From contig JAKOWB010000199.1 in assembly GCA_029781795.1 (NCBI GenBank), positions 1-46,001 of the forward strand: 46,001 bases of DNA, read 5' to 3'. A model generated the notes under the pieces. That model ran no database searches. It saw nothing but the letters and a program-made list of their open reading frames with translations, and was not told the DNA's origin. Shown here one piece after another: positions 1-8,220 of this stretch (position 1 is its first letter; the number at the start of each line of letters is the position of its first letter). The translations under genes were made by a program, and so were the position numbers. Source of the stretch: Pseudomonadota bacterium. GTDB lineage: Bacteria; Pseudomonadota; Alphaproteobacteria; Kiloniellales; JACOMY01.

Positions 1-328
1 CCAGCGCATCGCGGTTGGCCGGGTCCATCAGCCTGTCCAGCGCGCCGGCCGGCAGCGCGGCGAAGGCCGCGTCGGTCGGCGCGAAGAGGGCATAGGGCCC
101 CTCGCCCTGCAAGGTCGCCGAGAGGCCGCTGGCATCCAGCAGGCCGACCAGCGTGGAGAAGTCTGGAACCGCCCGCAGGTTGCTCACGAGATCCAGGTCC
201 GGCGACATGCGGCCGTCGCCCACCGCGACGCCGCCGTCGCCCGCCGGACCCCCGCCGCCATCGGTGGTGGCGCAGCCGCCGAGGCCGAGCAGCAGCAGGG
301 TGGCGAGCAGCAGCGGGCGCAAGGACAT
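1..328 (-). CDS. Fasciclin (FAS1) domain lipoprotein, 3' end outside window
   Basis: Reading the minus strand from the ATG at 328 gives an N-terminus with a hydrophobic signal segment ending in a lipobox (LGLGGC, Cys about residue 19), then a Gly/Asp-rich linker and the start of a FAS1 domain: LVGLLDASGLSATL followed by YALFAPTDAAFAALP, the family's H1-type motif. The frame stays open to base 1, so the C-terminal half is missing. FAS1 proteins are secreted or surface-anchored adhesion-type domains; in bacteria their partners are mostly unknown. It starts 23 nt after the stop of another fasciclin lipoprotein on the same strand, so the two are probably co-transcribed. The family call is firm; the precise role is unknown. 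Confidence 0.85.
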   Translation of the reverse strand, partial: MSLRPLLLATLLLLGLGGCATTDGGGGPAGDGGVAVGDGRMSPDLDLVSNLRAVPDFSTLVGLLDASGLSATLQGEGPYALFAPTDAAFAALPAGALDRLMDPANRDAL

Positions 329-351
329 GCGGTTTCCTCCCGGGGCCGGCC

Positions 352-960
352 TCACGGCCGCAGCACCCCGTCGATGATGTAGATCACGCCGTTGCTGGCG
401 GGTAGGGCGGCAGCCAGGAGTCTCGCCTGGTTGCCGGCAGAATCGACGAGCAGCAGGTCGCCGCCGCCCAGCGGCAGCACCGTCAGCGTCGCGCCGTTCA
501 CCGTGGTCAGATTGGCCCGGCCGCCGCCAGCGGCGATGGCATCCTGCAGCGCCGGCAAATCCAGCGCGACGTCGAGCAGGTGATAGGTCAGCAGCTTCAC
601 CAGCGCCGGCTTGTTGGCCTTCTCCAGCAGCTTGTCCAGTGTGCCGTCCGGCAGGGCGGCGAAGGCTGCGTTGCTCGGCGCAAAGAGCGTGAAGGGTCCG
701 TCATTGCGCAGACGGTTCACCATGCCGGCGGTGCGGATCGCCTGCTCCAGCGTCTCCTCCTCGTCGGACTTGGCGATGTTGTCGAAGACCGAGCGGCTGG
801 GCAGCATCGCCGCGCCGGGGCCGCTGGGCTTCGCCGCTGCCGAAGCCGTGGGGGCCGCCGACTGCGTCCTGGCCTCCTGCGGCGGGGGCGTCTCGGCGCA
901 GGCGCCAAGCAGCGCGGCCAGTCCCAGGACGGCGAAGAGGCGCCTCATCCGCTGGTTCAT
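352..960 (-). CDS. Fasciclin (FAS1) domain lipoprotein
   Basis: A 202-residue protein. The start at 960 (MNQRMRRLFAVLG) is preferred to an upstream ATG at 1044 because it places a clean lipoprotein signal at the N-terminus, with the lipobox LLGAC and Cys21. An Ala/Pro/Thr/Ser-rich linker runs to about residue 50. One FAS1 domain fills the rest: SVFDNIAKSDEEETL, the H1-like FTLFAPSNAAFAALP, TYHLLD in the middle, and the H2-like VIYIIDGVLRP at the C-terminus. It is predicted to be lipid-anchored facing the periplasm or the cell surface. It is the upstream member of a two-gene fasciclin operon whose second gene runs off the window. Substrate or binding partner cannot be inferred. Confidence 0.88.
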   Translation of the reverse strand: MNQRMRRLFAVLGLAALLGACAETPPPQEARTQSAAPTASAAAKPSGPGAAMLPSRSVFDNIAKSDEEETLEQAIRTAGMVNRLRNDGPFTLFAPSNAAFAALPDGTLDKLLEKANKPALVKLLTYHLLDVALDLPALQDAIAAGGGRANLTTVNGATLTVLPLGGGDLLLVDSAGNQARLLAAALPASNGVIYIIDGVLRP

Positions 961-1114
961 GCCAGGTGTCTCCTTCCCACTGTCGTGCCGCGCGCGCGTC
1001 GTGACGCTGGCGAAAGGGGGCGCCGGTCCGGCCACCGCCCGCAATAGGGGCGGCAGCCTGACAGAGGTCAGACTATCTGGCTAGGCGGTTGACCGCGGGC
1101 CAGCGGACCCGCGT

Positions 1115-2350
1115 CTAGTTCGTCAGCGGCTGGAAGGCCGCCGGCGAGTCCTCGACGATGGGGAAGAGGTCGCGCTGCACCTCCAGGATGGCGAGGCCGC
1201 GCTCCACCCGCCCGTCGGGACGGAAGCGGAAGATGCCATCGACGCCGGCGAAGCCGGAGGGCGCGGCGATGGAGTTGCGGTCCAGGCCGATCCACTGGCC
1301 AGGGGTGCTGGTGGCCTCGGTGGCGCGGCCCGCGCGGGCATTGCTCACCAGGGTCGCGGCCAGCGCCACGCCGTCGTAGCCCAGGCTGCCGATGCGCAGC
1401 GGCTCGGCGCCGTAGGCCTGCATGTAGCGCTCCTTGAACAGCTCCCAGGGCGCCGGCGAGGCGGCGGGGAACCAGGCGCCGATCAGGTTCGGCTCGGTGC
1501 CGACCAGCGGGTCGTCCCACAGCGAGGAGCCGAGGTACTTCACCTTGGCCGGGTCGATGTCGTAGTAGGCCAGCAGCGGCGCCAGGCCGATCATGCGCTT
1601 GGCGGCGTCCGGCGCCAGCACGGCGCTGAAGCCGTTGCCGAGCTGCTTCACTTCTTCCGACAGGTCGACCTTGTTGGTGTCGTAGAGCACCGAGGCGACC
1701 ACGCCGCCACCGTTGGCGCTGGCCGCCGCCTGGGCGCCGGCCAGGCTTTCCAGGCCGAACTGCGTGTTGGGCGCGATCACCGCCACCTGCGTCATGCCGT
1801 GGCTGACCGCGTAGCCGACGATGCGCTCGGCCTGGGCGCGGGGGCTGAGGCCCATGATGAAGACGTTGGCGTCGTCCGCCCTGGTCTCGTCGTTGGAGAA
1901 GGAGATGATGTTGATGTTGGCGGCCTTGGCGATCGGCGTCACCGCCTCGATCTGGCTGCCGAACAGCGGCCCCAGCACCAGCTGCGCGCCTTCGCCGATG
2001 GCGGCGTTCATCGCCGCGGCGGCGCCTTCGTTGGTGTCGCCGGTGTCCTTGACGATCAGTTCCAGCGTGTTGTCGCCGACATCGAACAGCGCGAGCTGCG
2101 CGGCGTTCAGCAGCGCCTCGCCGGCCGGCTGGGCGCGGCCCGACAGTGGCAGCAGCAGCGCTACCCGCACCGGCTGGCCGGGCAGCAGCGCGCGGGTCGG
2201 GGTGGTGGGCGTGGCCGGCACAGTCGCCGTGGTTGACGGCGCGCTGCTGGTCGTAGGCTTGGGCTGGTTGGTCGTCTTGCAGCCGGCCAGCAGGCCCAGG
2301 GCCACCGTGGCCACGGCCAGCGTCTTCAGGCACCGCACCAGCGTCGACAT
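1115..2350 (-). CDS. LpoA/YraM-like penicillin-binding protein activator lipoprotein (periplasmic binding protein fold)
   Basis: A 411-residue protein with a lipoprotein signal (LGLLAGC, Cys24) and a Thr/Pro-rich linker to about residue 50. The rest is a type I periplasmic-binding-protein domain (VRVALLLPLSGRAQPAGEALL, LGPLFGSQIEAV, AVSHGMTQVAVIAPN), as in branched-chain amino acid receptors and the C-terminal half of LpoA. No transporter genes are adjacent. It is divergent from rsmI and yraN, the arrangement of lpoA/yraM in enterobacteria and of LpoA-like genes in alphaproteobacteria, which favours a cell-wall role over solute uptake. It lacks the N-terminal TPR half of gammaproteobacterial LpoA. 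A role as PBP activator is inferred from synteny and fold only. Confidence 0.75.
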   Translation of the reverse strand: MSTLVRCLKTLAVATVALGLLAGCKTTNQPKPTTSSAPSTTATVPATPTTPTRALLPGQPVRVALLLPLSGRAQPAGEALLNAAQLALFDVGDNTLELIVKDTGDTNEGAAAAMNAAIGEGAQLVLGPLFGSQIEAVTPIAKAANINIISFSNDETRADDANVFIMGLSPRAQAERIVGYAVSHGMTQVAVIAPNTQFGLESLAGAQAAASANGGGVVASVLYDTNKVDLSEEVKQLGNGFSAVLAPDAAKRMIGLAPLLAYYDIDPAKVKYLGSSLWDDPLVGTEPNLIGAWFPAASPAPWELFKERYMQAYGAEPLRIGSLGYDGVALAATLVSNARAGRATEATSTPGQWIGLDRNSIAAPSGFAGVDGIFRFRPDGRVERGLAILEVQRDLFPIVEDSPAAFQPLTN

Positions 2351-2502
2351 GCTCCCGCCCTCCCAACTCTTCGGCGATTCTTGCGACCGAGCCTAGCCAC
2401 CCCGGCGAGACTGCACAATCTCCAGCGCGGCGCGGGCTTGGAAGGTTCCGCCTCCGGCCTGCTAGTCTTGAGGCTGCACAGCAATCGGGGCCGAACTGCG
2501 GC

Positions 2503-3366
2503 ATGCACGACACAAGCGAGGCGCTGGCGCCGGGCCTCTACCTGGTGGCAACGCCGATCGGCAACCTCAAGGACATCACGCTGCGCGCCCTCGAGGTGCT
2601 GCGCGGCGCGACTCTCGTCGCCTGCGAGGACACGCGACAGACTCGCAAGCTGATGACAGCGCACGGCCTGGGCGGGGCGGAGCGCCTGACCGCCTGGCAC
2701 GAGCACTCGGGGCCGGCGGCCACCGACCGGCTGGTGGCACGGATGCAGGGCGGCGCCAGCGTCGCGCTGGTCAGCGACGCCGGCACGCCGCTGCTGTCCG
2801 ACCCCGGCTTCGCGCTGGTGCGGGCCTGCCGCGCCGCCGGCGTCATGGTCACCGCCCTGCCGGGGCCGAGCGCGGCGCTGCCGGCGCTGCAGCTCTCCGG
2901 GCTGCCGGCCGAACGCTTCCTCTTCGCCGGCTTCCTGCCGGCCAAGGCCGGGCAGCGCCGTCGCGCCATCGAGGATCTCAAGGCCGTGCCGGCGACGCTG
3001 ATCTTCTACGAGGCGCCGCACCGCCTGGCCGAGACCCTGGCCGACCTGGCGGCGCTGTTGGGTCCGCGCCCCGCCGCCGTGGCGCGCGAGCTCACCAAGC
3101 GCTTCGAGCAGGTGCTGCCCGATCGCCTCGACCGTCTTGCCGCCGACATCGCGGCCGGCGAACCCCTGAAGGGCGAGATCGTCGTGCTGGTCGGCCCGCC
3201 GGGCGCGGAGAGCCGCGAGGCGCACGACCTCGACGCGCTGCTGGCCGAGGCGCTGGCCGGCATGAGCCTGCGCGACGCGGTGGCCGCCGTGGCCGGCGCC
3301 ACTGGCCTGCCCAAGCGGCAGGTCTATGCCCGCGCGCTGGAACTGGTGCCGCATGCCGGCGACTGA
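2503..3366 (+). CDS. rsmI: 16S rRNA (cytidine1402-2'-O)-methyltransferase RsmI
   Basis: A 287-residue SAM-dependent methyltransferase of the tetrapyrrole methylase fold that 2'-O-methylates C1402 of 16S rRNA in the decoding centre. Diagnostic motifs are all present: LYLVATPIGNLKDITLRAL near the N-terminus, CEDTRQTRKLM, VALVSDAGTPLLSDPG, the glycine-rich ALPGPSAALPALQLSGL, FAGFLPAK and FYEAPHRLAETL. The C-terminal region has GEPLKGEIVVLVGPP and a short helical tail. Length matches the family. Its stop overlaps the start of yraN by 14 nt, so the two are translationally linked. It is divergent from the LpoA-like lipoprotein gene across a 152-nt region in which I could not place a convincing promoter. 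Confidence 0.96.
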   Translation: MHDTSEALAPGLYLVATPIGNLKDITLRALEVLRGATLVACEDTRQTRKLMTAHGLGGAERLTAWHEHSGPAATDRLVARMQGGASVALVSDAGTPLLSDPGFALVRACRAAGVMVTALPGPSAALPALQLSGLPAERFLFAGFLPAKAGQRRRAIEDLKAVPATLIFYEAPHRLAETLADLAALLGPRPAAVARELTKRFEQVLPDRLDRLAADIAAGEPLKGEIVVLVGPPGAESREAHDLDALLAEALAGMSLRDAVAAVAGATGLPKRQVYARALELVPHAGD

Positions 3367-3721
3367 GCGCCGCCGGCGTGCCGAGAGGGCAGGCCGCCGC
3401 GGCGAGGGCCTGGCGCTCTGGTGGCTGCGGCTCAAGGGCTGGCGGCTGGTGGCGCGGGGCTTCCGCGCGCCGGTGGGCGAGATCGACCTGGTGGTGCGGC
3501 GCGGCGGCGTGCTGGCGCTGGTCGAGGTGAAGCGGCGCCCGACCCTGGCCGCCGCGGCCGAGGCGATCCGCCGCCCGCAGCAGCTGCGCATCGCCCGCGC
3601 CGCCGAGGCCTTCCTCCAGCGGCGGCCCGACCTGGCGGCGCTGACGCTGCGGTTCGATGCCGTGCTGCTGGCCCCCGGGCGCCGCCCGCGCCATATCATG
3701 GGCGCATGGGAGACGACATGA
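3353..3721 (+). CDS. yraN: YraN family protein (UPF0102), endonuclease-like fold
   Basis: A 122-residue protein starting at the ATG at 3353 (MPATERRRRAERAG). This start is chosen over 3326 because it shortens the overlap with rsmI to 14 nt and gives the usual family N-terminus. The core has the UPF0102 signature: AERAGRRGEGLALWWL, a hydrophobic strand ending RGFRAPVGEIDLVVRR, then LALVEVKRR and the Gln-rich RRPQQLRIARAAEAFL. The E-I-D and E-V-K residues match the restriction-endonuclease-like (PD-(D/E)XK) core seen in the family. Its biochemical role is not established in most bacteria. It sits in the conserved rsmI-yraN pair and couples to the next gene by an ATGA overlap. Confidence 0.92.
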   Translation: MPATERRRRAERAGRRGEGLALWWLRLKGWRLVARGFRAPVGEIDLVVRRGGVLALVEVKRRPTLAAAAEAIRRPQQLRIARAAEAFLQRRPDLAALTLRFDAVLLAPGRRPRHIMGAWETT

Positions 3722-4566
3722 GCGAAGAGGGCCGCGGCGCCATCCTGGGCCGGGCGGAGGTCGAGGCGCTGCTGGCGGCGCTGGGCAGCCAGCCGGACGA
3801 GATGCTGGACCTGGGCGAGACGGCGCTGCTGCTGGCCGCGCTGGACCGGCCGCGCGTCGGGCTCGAGCGCTATCGCGCGCACCTGACCGAGCTGGCGGAC
3901 CTGGTGGCCGACAGCGCCGGGCCGACGCTGGCCTCGCGCGCGCTGGCGCTGAACGAGGCGATCCGCGGACGGCTTGGCTACGACGGCGACAGCCAGACCT
4001 ACGACGACACGCAGAACGCCAACCTGATGCGCGTGATCGACCGGCGGCGCGGCATCCCCGTCGCCCTCGCCATCCTCTACCTGCACGGCGCCCGCGTGCA
4101 GGGCTGGCAGGCCGAGGCGCTGCGCTTTCCCGGCCACGTGCTGGTGCGCCTCTCGCAGGGGCCGCAGCGCCTGATCCTCGACCCCTTCAACGGCGGCGCG
4201 GTGCTGGATGCCGCCGGCCTCCGGCGCCTGGCCAAGGCGATCGGCGGCGACAGCGCCGAGCTGACGGCCGAGCACACCGAGGCCATGACCAACCGCGAGG
4301 TGCTGCTCAGGCTGCAGAACAACATCAAGCTGCGCCGCGTGCAGGCGGGGCACCTGCAGCCCGGCCTGGCGGCGCTGGAGTCCATGCTGCTGCTCTCGCC
4401 CGGCGACTGGAGCCTCTGGGCCGAGGCGGCGGAGCTGCATCTCAGGCTGGAGAACCTGGCCGCCGCCGCCATGGCCCTCGGCCAGGTCATCGAGCTGGCG
4501 CCCGACCCCCGCGTCCGCGCCGAGGCCGAGCGGCAGCGCGCCCTGTTGCGGCGGCGGGCGAACTGA
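3718..4566 (+). CDS. SirB1/transglutaminase-like protein with TPR-like C-terminus
   Basis: A 282-residue protein. The ATG at 3718 overlaps the yraN stop as ATGA, so I prefer it to the in-frame ATG at 3706. The middle shows the transglutaminase-like SirB1 signature: LNEAIRGRLGYDGD, YDDTQNANLMRVIDRRRG, then IPVALAILYLHGARVQGW and the FPGHVLVRL/LILDPFNGG pair. The C-terminal 80 residues are helical and repeat-like (LQNNIKLRRVQAGHL, ALESMLLLSPGDWSLWAEAAELH), as in TPR-containing members such as E. coli YchA. Biochemical function is unknown for the family. It closes the rsmI-yraN operon; only 25 nt separate it from the convergent first dehydrogenase gene of the sugar cassette. Confidence 0.88.
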   Translation: MSEEGRGAILGRAEVEALLAALGSQPDEMLDLGETALLLAALDRPRVGLERYRAHLTELADLVADSAGPTLASRALALNEAIRGRLGYDGDSQTYDDTQNANLMRVIDRRRGIPVALAILYLHGARVQGWQAEALRFPGHVLVRLSQGPQRLILDPFNGGAVLDAAGLRRLAKAIGGDSAELTAEHTEAMTNREVLLRLQNNIKLRRVQAGHLQPGLAALESMLLLSPGDWSLWAEAAELHLRLENLAAAAMALGQVIELAPDPRVRAEAERQRALLRRRAN

Positions 4567-4591
4567 ACGCCGCGCCGCCGGTGAAATCCAC

Positions 4592-5332
4592 TCAGTAGGT
4601 CGCGCGCCCGCCCGAGAGGTCGAACACCCCTGCGGTGGTGAAGCTGCATTCGCGTGAGCAGAGCCAGGCGATCATGGCCGCGACCTCGTCGACTTCGACG
4701 AAGCGCCCGCGCGGGATCTTCGAGAGCATGTAGTCGATGTGCTGCTGCGTCATCTGGTCGAAGATGGCGGTGCGCGCCGCCGCTGGCGTCACGCAGTTCA
4801 CCGCGATGTCCTGGCCCGCCAGCTCCTTGCCCAGCGACTTGGTCAGCGCGATCACGCCGGCCTTGGCGGCGGAATAGGCGCAGGCATTGGGGTTGCCCTC
4901 CTTGCCGGCGATCGAGGCGACGTTGACGATGCGCCCGTAGCCCTGCTTCTGCATCACCGGCGCCACCGCCTTCAGGCAGTAGAAGACGCTGTCCAGGTCG
5001 GTCGCGACCACGCGGCGCCACTCCTCCACCGGATAGTCGGCGAGCGGCGCGTTGAGCCCGGCGATGCCGGCGTTGTTCACCGCGATGTCGATGCGGCCCG
5101 CCTGCGCCAGCGTCGCCGCCGTGGCCCGCTGCACCGCCGCCCAGTCGGTCAGGTCGAGGGCGACGAAGCCGGCCCTCAGTTCGCCCGCGGTCTGCTCCGC
5201 CAGCGCGGCGTCGCGGTCCCAGATGGTGACCCTGGCGCCGCTGGAAACCAGGCGCGCCGCCACGGCGCGGCCGATGCCCTGGGCCCCGCCGGTGACCACG
5301 GCCGACTGGCCGGCAAGATCGATGCTGTTCAT
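4592..5332 (-). CDS. SDR family NAD(P)-dependent oxidoreductase (1 of 3 in the cassette)
   Basis: A 246-residue classical short-chain dehydrogenase: TGGAQGIG at 14-21 (nucleotide binding), NNAG at 86-89, catalytic Ser140, Tyr153 and Lys157 (YSAAK). The acid residue in IWDRD after the second strand would favour NAD over NADP. The C-terminus FDLSGGRATY is one I associate with sugar or sugar-acid dehydrogenases rather than fatty-acid FabG. It is divergently transcribed from the IlvD/Edd dehydratase gene, with operator copy 1 between them, so it is almost certainly in the same regulon. Substrate unknown; oxidation of an aldose, polyol or keto-deoxy sugar acid is plausible. Confidence 0.88.
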   Translation of the reverse strand: MNSIDLAGQSAVVTGGAQGIGRAVAARLVSSGARVTIWDRDAALAEQTAGELRAGFVALDLTDWAAVQRATAATLAQAGRIDIAVNNAGIAGLNAPLADYPVEEWRRVVATDLDSVFYCLKAVAPVMQKQGYGRIVNVASIAGKEGNPNACAYSAAKAGVIALTKSLGKELAGQDIAVNCVTPAAARTAIFDQMTQQHIDYMLSKIPRGRFVEVDEVAAMIAWLCSRECSFTTAGVFDLSGGRATY

Positions 5333-5353
5333 GGCTTTCCCTTCCTCCGACCC

Positions 5354-5383
5354 TTGACCGCGATTCTGGCGCGCCGCTAAATC
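5354..5383 (+). promoter_or_regulatory. Candidate promoter of the dehydratase-denD operon, overlapping operator 1
   Basis: TTGACC (5354-5359), an 18-nt spacer, then TAAATC (5378-5383) as a -10-like hexamer. The -10 lies inside the palindromic operator at 5377-5390, the geometry expected for repression by blocking RNA polymerase. The hexamers are seen in the sequence; promoter activity is inferred. Confidence 0.4.
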
Positions 5384-5390
5384 GATTTAG
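5377..5390. promoter_or_regulatory. LacI-type operator copy 1 (CTAAATCGATTTAG)
   Basis: A perfect 14-bp palindrome with central CG in the 112-nt gap between a leftward SDR gene and the rightward dehydratase gene. The same 12-bp core TAAATCGATTTA recurs at 9186, 15748 and 17497, each time in a divergent intergenic region of the same cassette. LacI/GalR-family proteins typically recognise such CG-centred palindromes, and a LacI-family gene lies at 13764-14795. Confidence 0.8.
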
Positions 5391-5444
5391 GACAGGCAGG
5401 GGGGCGCCGCGCAAGGCGCCCCCGGTCGGGCAGGAGAGGAAAGC

Positions 5445-7226
5445 ATGGCGAACCAGGCCAAGGGCAAGCGTTTCAGGAGCCAGGAGTGGTTCGACAATCC
5501 GGACAATCCAGGCATGACGGCGCTCTACATCGAGCGCTACCTGAACCACAGCTTCACCCGCGACGAGCTGCAGGCCGGCCGGCCGATCGTCGCCATTGCC
5601 CAGTCCGGCAGCGACCTTTCGCCCTGCAACAAGATCCACCAGATCCTCGCCGACCGGGTGAAGGCCGGCATCCGCGACGCCGGCGGCATTCCGCTGGAGT
5701 TCCCGACCCATCCGATCCAGGAGACCGGCAAGCGGCCGACCGCCGCGCTGGACCGCAACCTCGCCTACCTCGGTCTGGTCGAGCTGCTGCACGGCTACCC
5801 GGTCGACGGCGTGGTGCTGACCACCGGCTGCGACAAGACCACGCCGGCCATGCTGATGGCCGCCGCCACGGTTGACCTGCCGGCCATCGTGCTGTCCGGC
5901 GGGCCGATGCTGGACGGCTGGTGGCGCGGCGAGCTGGCCGGCTCCGGCACGGTCGTGTGGGAAAGCCGGCGCCTGCTGTCCGAGGGGGCCATCGACTACG
6001 AGGAGTTCATGGCGCGGGTCTGCGCCTCGGCCCCCTCGCTCGGCCACTGCAACACCATGGGCACGGCCTCGACCATGAACGCCCTGGCCGAGGCGCTGGG
6101 CATGTCGCTGCCGGGCTGCGCGGCGATCCCCGCGCCCTACCGCGAGCGCATGGCCATGGCCTATGCCACCGGCCGCCGCGCGGTCGAGCTGGTGCACGAG
6201 GACCTGCGCCCCTCGGCCATCCTGACGCGGCAGAACTTCATCAACACCATCCGCGTCAACACCTGCATCGGCGGCTCGACCAACGCGCCGCCGCACATCC
6301 AGGCCATCGCGCGCCACGCCGGCGTGAACCTTTCGGTCCAGGACTGGGAGAGCGAGGGCTTCGCCCTGCCGCTGCTGGTCAACATGCAGCCGGCGGGCAA
6401 GTTCCTCGGCGAATCCTACTACCGCGCCGGCGGCCTGCCGGCGGTGATGGGCGAGATGCTGGCCGCCGGCCTGCTCGACGGCTCGACGCCGACGGTGACC
6501 GGCAAGCCGCTGGCCGAGGCGATCGGCACGGCCCGCAGCCAGGACCTCAATGTCATCCGCTCCGTTGCCGAGCCCTTGCGCCAGCGGGCCGGCTTCCTGG
6601 TGCTGAGCGGCAACCTCTTCGACACGGCGCTGATGAAGACCAGCGTGATCTCGGCGGACTTCCAGCAGCGCTTCCTCTCGACCCCAGGCCGCGAAGGCGT
6701 GTTCGAGGCGCGGGCCATCGTCTTCGAGGGGCCCGAGGACTATCACCACCGCATCAACGACCCGGCGCTCGGCATCGACGAGCACTGCATCCTCTTCATC
6801 CGCGGCGTCGGGCCGGTGGGCTATCCCGGTTCGGCCGAGGTGGTGAACATGCAGCCGCCGGACCACCTGCTGCGCGCCGGCGTGCAGCACCTGCCCACGG
6901 TCGGCGACGGGCGGCAGTCCGGCACCTCGGAGTCGCCCTCGATCCTCAACGCCTCGCCCGAGGCGGCGATCGGCGGCGGACTGGCACTGCTGCGCACCGG
7001 CGATGCCGTGCGCCTCGACATCCCGAACCGCCGGCTGGAGGCCCTGGTCGACCCGGCGGAGTGGGAGAAGCGTCGCGCCGCCTGGACACCGCGGATGCCG
7101 GAAAGCCAGACTCCCTGGCAGGAGCTGCAGCGGCGCTTCGTCGGCCAGCTGGCCGAAGGCGGCTGCCTGGAGTTCGCCACTGGCTACCAGCGCGTCTCGC
7201 GCCAGCTGCCGCGCGACAACCACTGA
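5445..7226 (+). CDS. IlvD/Edd family sugar-acid dehydratase (xylonate dehydratase-like)
   Basis: A 593-residue Fe-S dehydratase. The three family cysteines are visible: SPCNKIH (Cys61), TTGCDKTTP (Cys129) and GHCNTMGTASTMN (Cys202). From memory the sequence follows Caulobacter D-xylonate dehydratase closely from RFRSQEWFDNP at the start to LPRDNH at the end, with GGPMLDGW, NMQPAGKFLGE, FLVLSGNLFD and GDGRQSGTSESPSILNASPE. Such enzymes convert aldonic acids to 2-keto-3-deoxy acids in the cytoplasm; related members act on arabonate, fuconate or galactonate, so substrate is open. It follows operator 1 and has a good Shine-Dalgarno (aggagagg). denD begins 15 nt downstream, so the two form an operon. 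Confidence 0.92.
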   Translation: MANQAKGKRFRSQEWFDNPDNPGMTALYIERYLNHSFTRDELQAGRPIVAIAQSGSDLSPCNKIHQILADRVKAGIRDAGGIPLEFPTHPIQETGKRPTAALDRNLAYLGLVELLHGYPVDGVVLTTGCDKTTPAMLMAAATVDLPAIVLSGGPMLDGWWRGELAGSGTVVWESRRLLSEGAIDYEEFMARVCASAPSLGHCNTMGTASTMNALAEALGMSLPGCAAIPAPYRERMAMAYATGRRAVELVHEDLRPSAILTRQNFINTIRVNTCIGGSTNAPPHIQAIARHAGVNLSVQDWESEGFALPLLVNMQPAGKFLGESYYRAGGLPAVMGEMLAAGLLDGSTPTVTGKPLAEAIGTARSQDLNVIRSVAEPLRQRAGFLVLSGNLFDTALMKTSVISADFQQRFLSTPGREGVFEARAIVFEGPEDYHHRINDPALGIDEHCILFIRGVGPVGYPGSAEVVNMQPPDHLLRAGVQHLPTVGDGRQSGTSESPSILNASPEAAIGGGLALLRTGDAVRLDIPNRRLEALVDPAEWEKRRAAWTPRMPESQTPWQELQRRFVGQLAEGGCLEFATGYQRVSRQLPRDNH

Positions 7227-7241
7227 AGGAGACGCCACGGC

Positions 7242-8213
7242 ATGAAGGTCCTGATCCTGGGCGGCGGCGGCTTCCTCGGCCAGAAGCTGGCCAAGGCGCT
7301 GGCGGCGCGCCGCAGCTTGCGCGGCCAGCCGGTGACGGCATTGGTGCTGGCCGACCTGGCGGCGCCGGCGGCGCTGGACGCGCCCTTCCCGGTGCGGTGC
7401 GTGGCGCTCGACATCACCCGGCGCGCGGCGGTGGACGCGCTGCTGCAGGCCGAGCGGCCCGCGGTGATCTATCATCTGGCCGCCGTGGTCTCCGGCCAGG
7501 CCGAGGCCGAGTTCGACCTCGGCATGGCGGTGAACCTCGAGGGCTCGCGCAACGTCTTCGAGGCGGCGCGGGCGCTGGCCAGCAACCCGGTGGTGGTCTT
7601 CACCTCCTCCATCGCGGTCTATGGCGGCGAGGTGCCGGAGCCGATCGAGGACTGGACGGCGCTGAACCCGCAGACCTCCTACGGCACGCAGAAGGCGGCG
7701 GCCGAACTGCTGCTCACCGACTACTCCCGGCGCGGCTTCCTCGACGGGCGGGGCCTGCGCCTGCCGACCATCACGGTGCGGCCGGGCAAGGCCAACCGCG
7801 CGGCCTCCTCCTTCATGTCCTCGATCTTCCGCGAGCCGCTGCAGGGACAGGAAGCAGTCTGTCCCGTCGGGCCGGAGTTCGAGCACTGGTACCTCTCGCC
7901 GCGCCGCTGCATCGAGAGCCTGATCCACGGCGCCGAGCTCAAGGCAGCGGACCTCGGCGCCAACCGCTGCTTCGCCCTGCCGGGGCACACGCACTCCATC
8001 GGCGCGATGGTCGAAGCCCTGCGCAAGGTCGCCGGCGAGGCGCCGGTCGCCCGCATCCGCTGGGAGCCGGACCCGGCGATCCAGCGCATCGTCCTGGGCT
8101 GGAAGGCGCGCTTCAACCCGGCAAAGGCGCTGGCCCTCGGTTTCCGCGGCGATGACTCCTTCGAGGAGAACATCCGCTACTTCCTGGAGGACGACCTCCA
8201 GCCGGCGGCCTAG
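7242..8213 (+). CDS. denD: D-erythronate dehydrogenase-like NAD-dependent epimerase/dehydratase family protein (DenD)
   Basis: A 323-residue extended SDR. GGGGFLGQ (7-14) binds NAD; SSIAVYGG and the catalytic pair Tyr147/Lys151 (SYGTQKAA) follow. The stretch VRPGKANRAASSFMSSIFRE is the hallmark I associate with DenD, the enzyme oxidising D-erythronate at C2 in the DUF1537-kinase acid-sugar pathway. The usual pathway partners (OtnK kinase, OtnC, OtnI) are not in this window, so the physiological substrate may differ or the rest may be encoded elsewhere. It is preceded by a Shine-Dalgarno (gaaggaga) 15 nt after the dehydratase gene and converges on the next gene with a 7-nt gap. Confidence 0.82.
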   Translation: MKVLILGGGGFLGQKLAKALAARRSLRGQPVTALVLADLAAPAALDAPFPVRCVALDITRRAAVDALLQAERPAVIYHLAAVVSGQAEAEFDLGMAVNLEGSRNVFEAARALASNPVVVFTSSIAVYGGEVPEPIEDWTALNPQTSYGTQKAAAELLLTDYSRRGFLDGRGLRLPTITVRPGKANRAASSFMSSIFREPLQGQEAVCPVGPEFEHWYLSPRRCIESLIHGAELKAADLGANRCFALPGHTHSIGAMVEALRKVAGEAPVARIRWEPDPAIQRIVLGWKARFNPAKALALGFRGDDSFEENIRYFLEDDLQPAA

Positions 8214-8220
8214 CCCGCCG

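Noticed and set aside
1058..1071. Terminator between the LpoA-like and fasciclin genes (ctgac/gtcag)
   Set aside because: A five-base stem with no T-run is too weak to support.
4077..7994. A 1305-codon open frame on the minus strand opposite the SirB1-like gene, SDR 1 and the dehydratase
   Set aside because: It is a GC-rich antisense frame; the three genes it covers have clear conserved motifs, while its own translation is His/Arg/Ala-rich low-complexity sequence with no domain.
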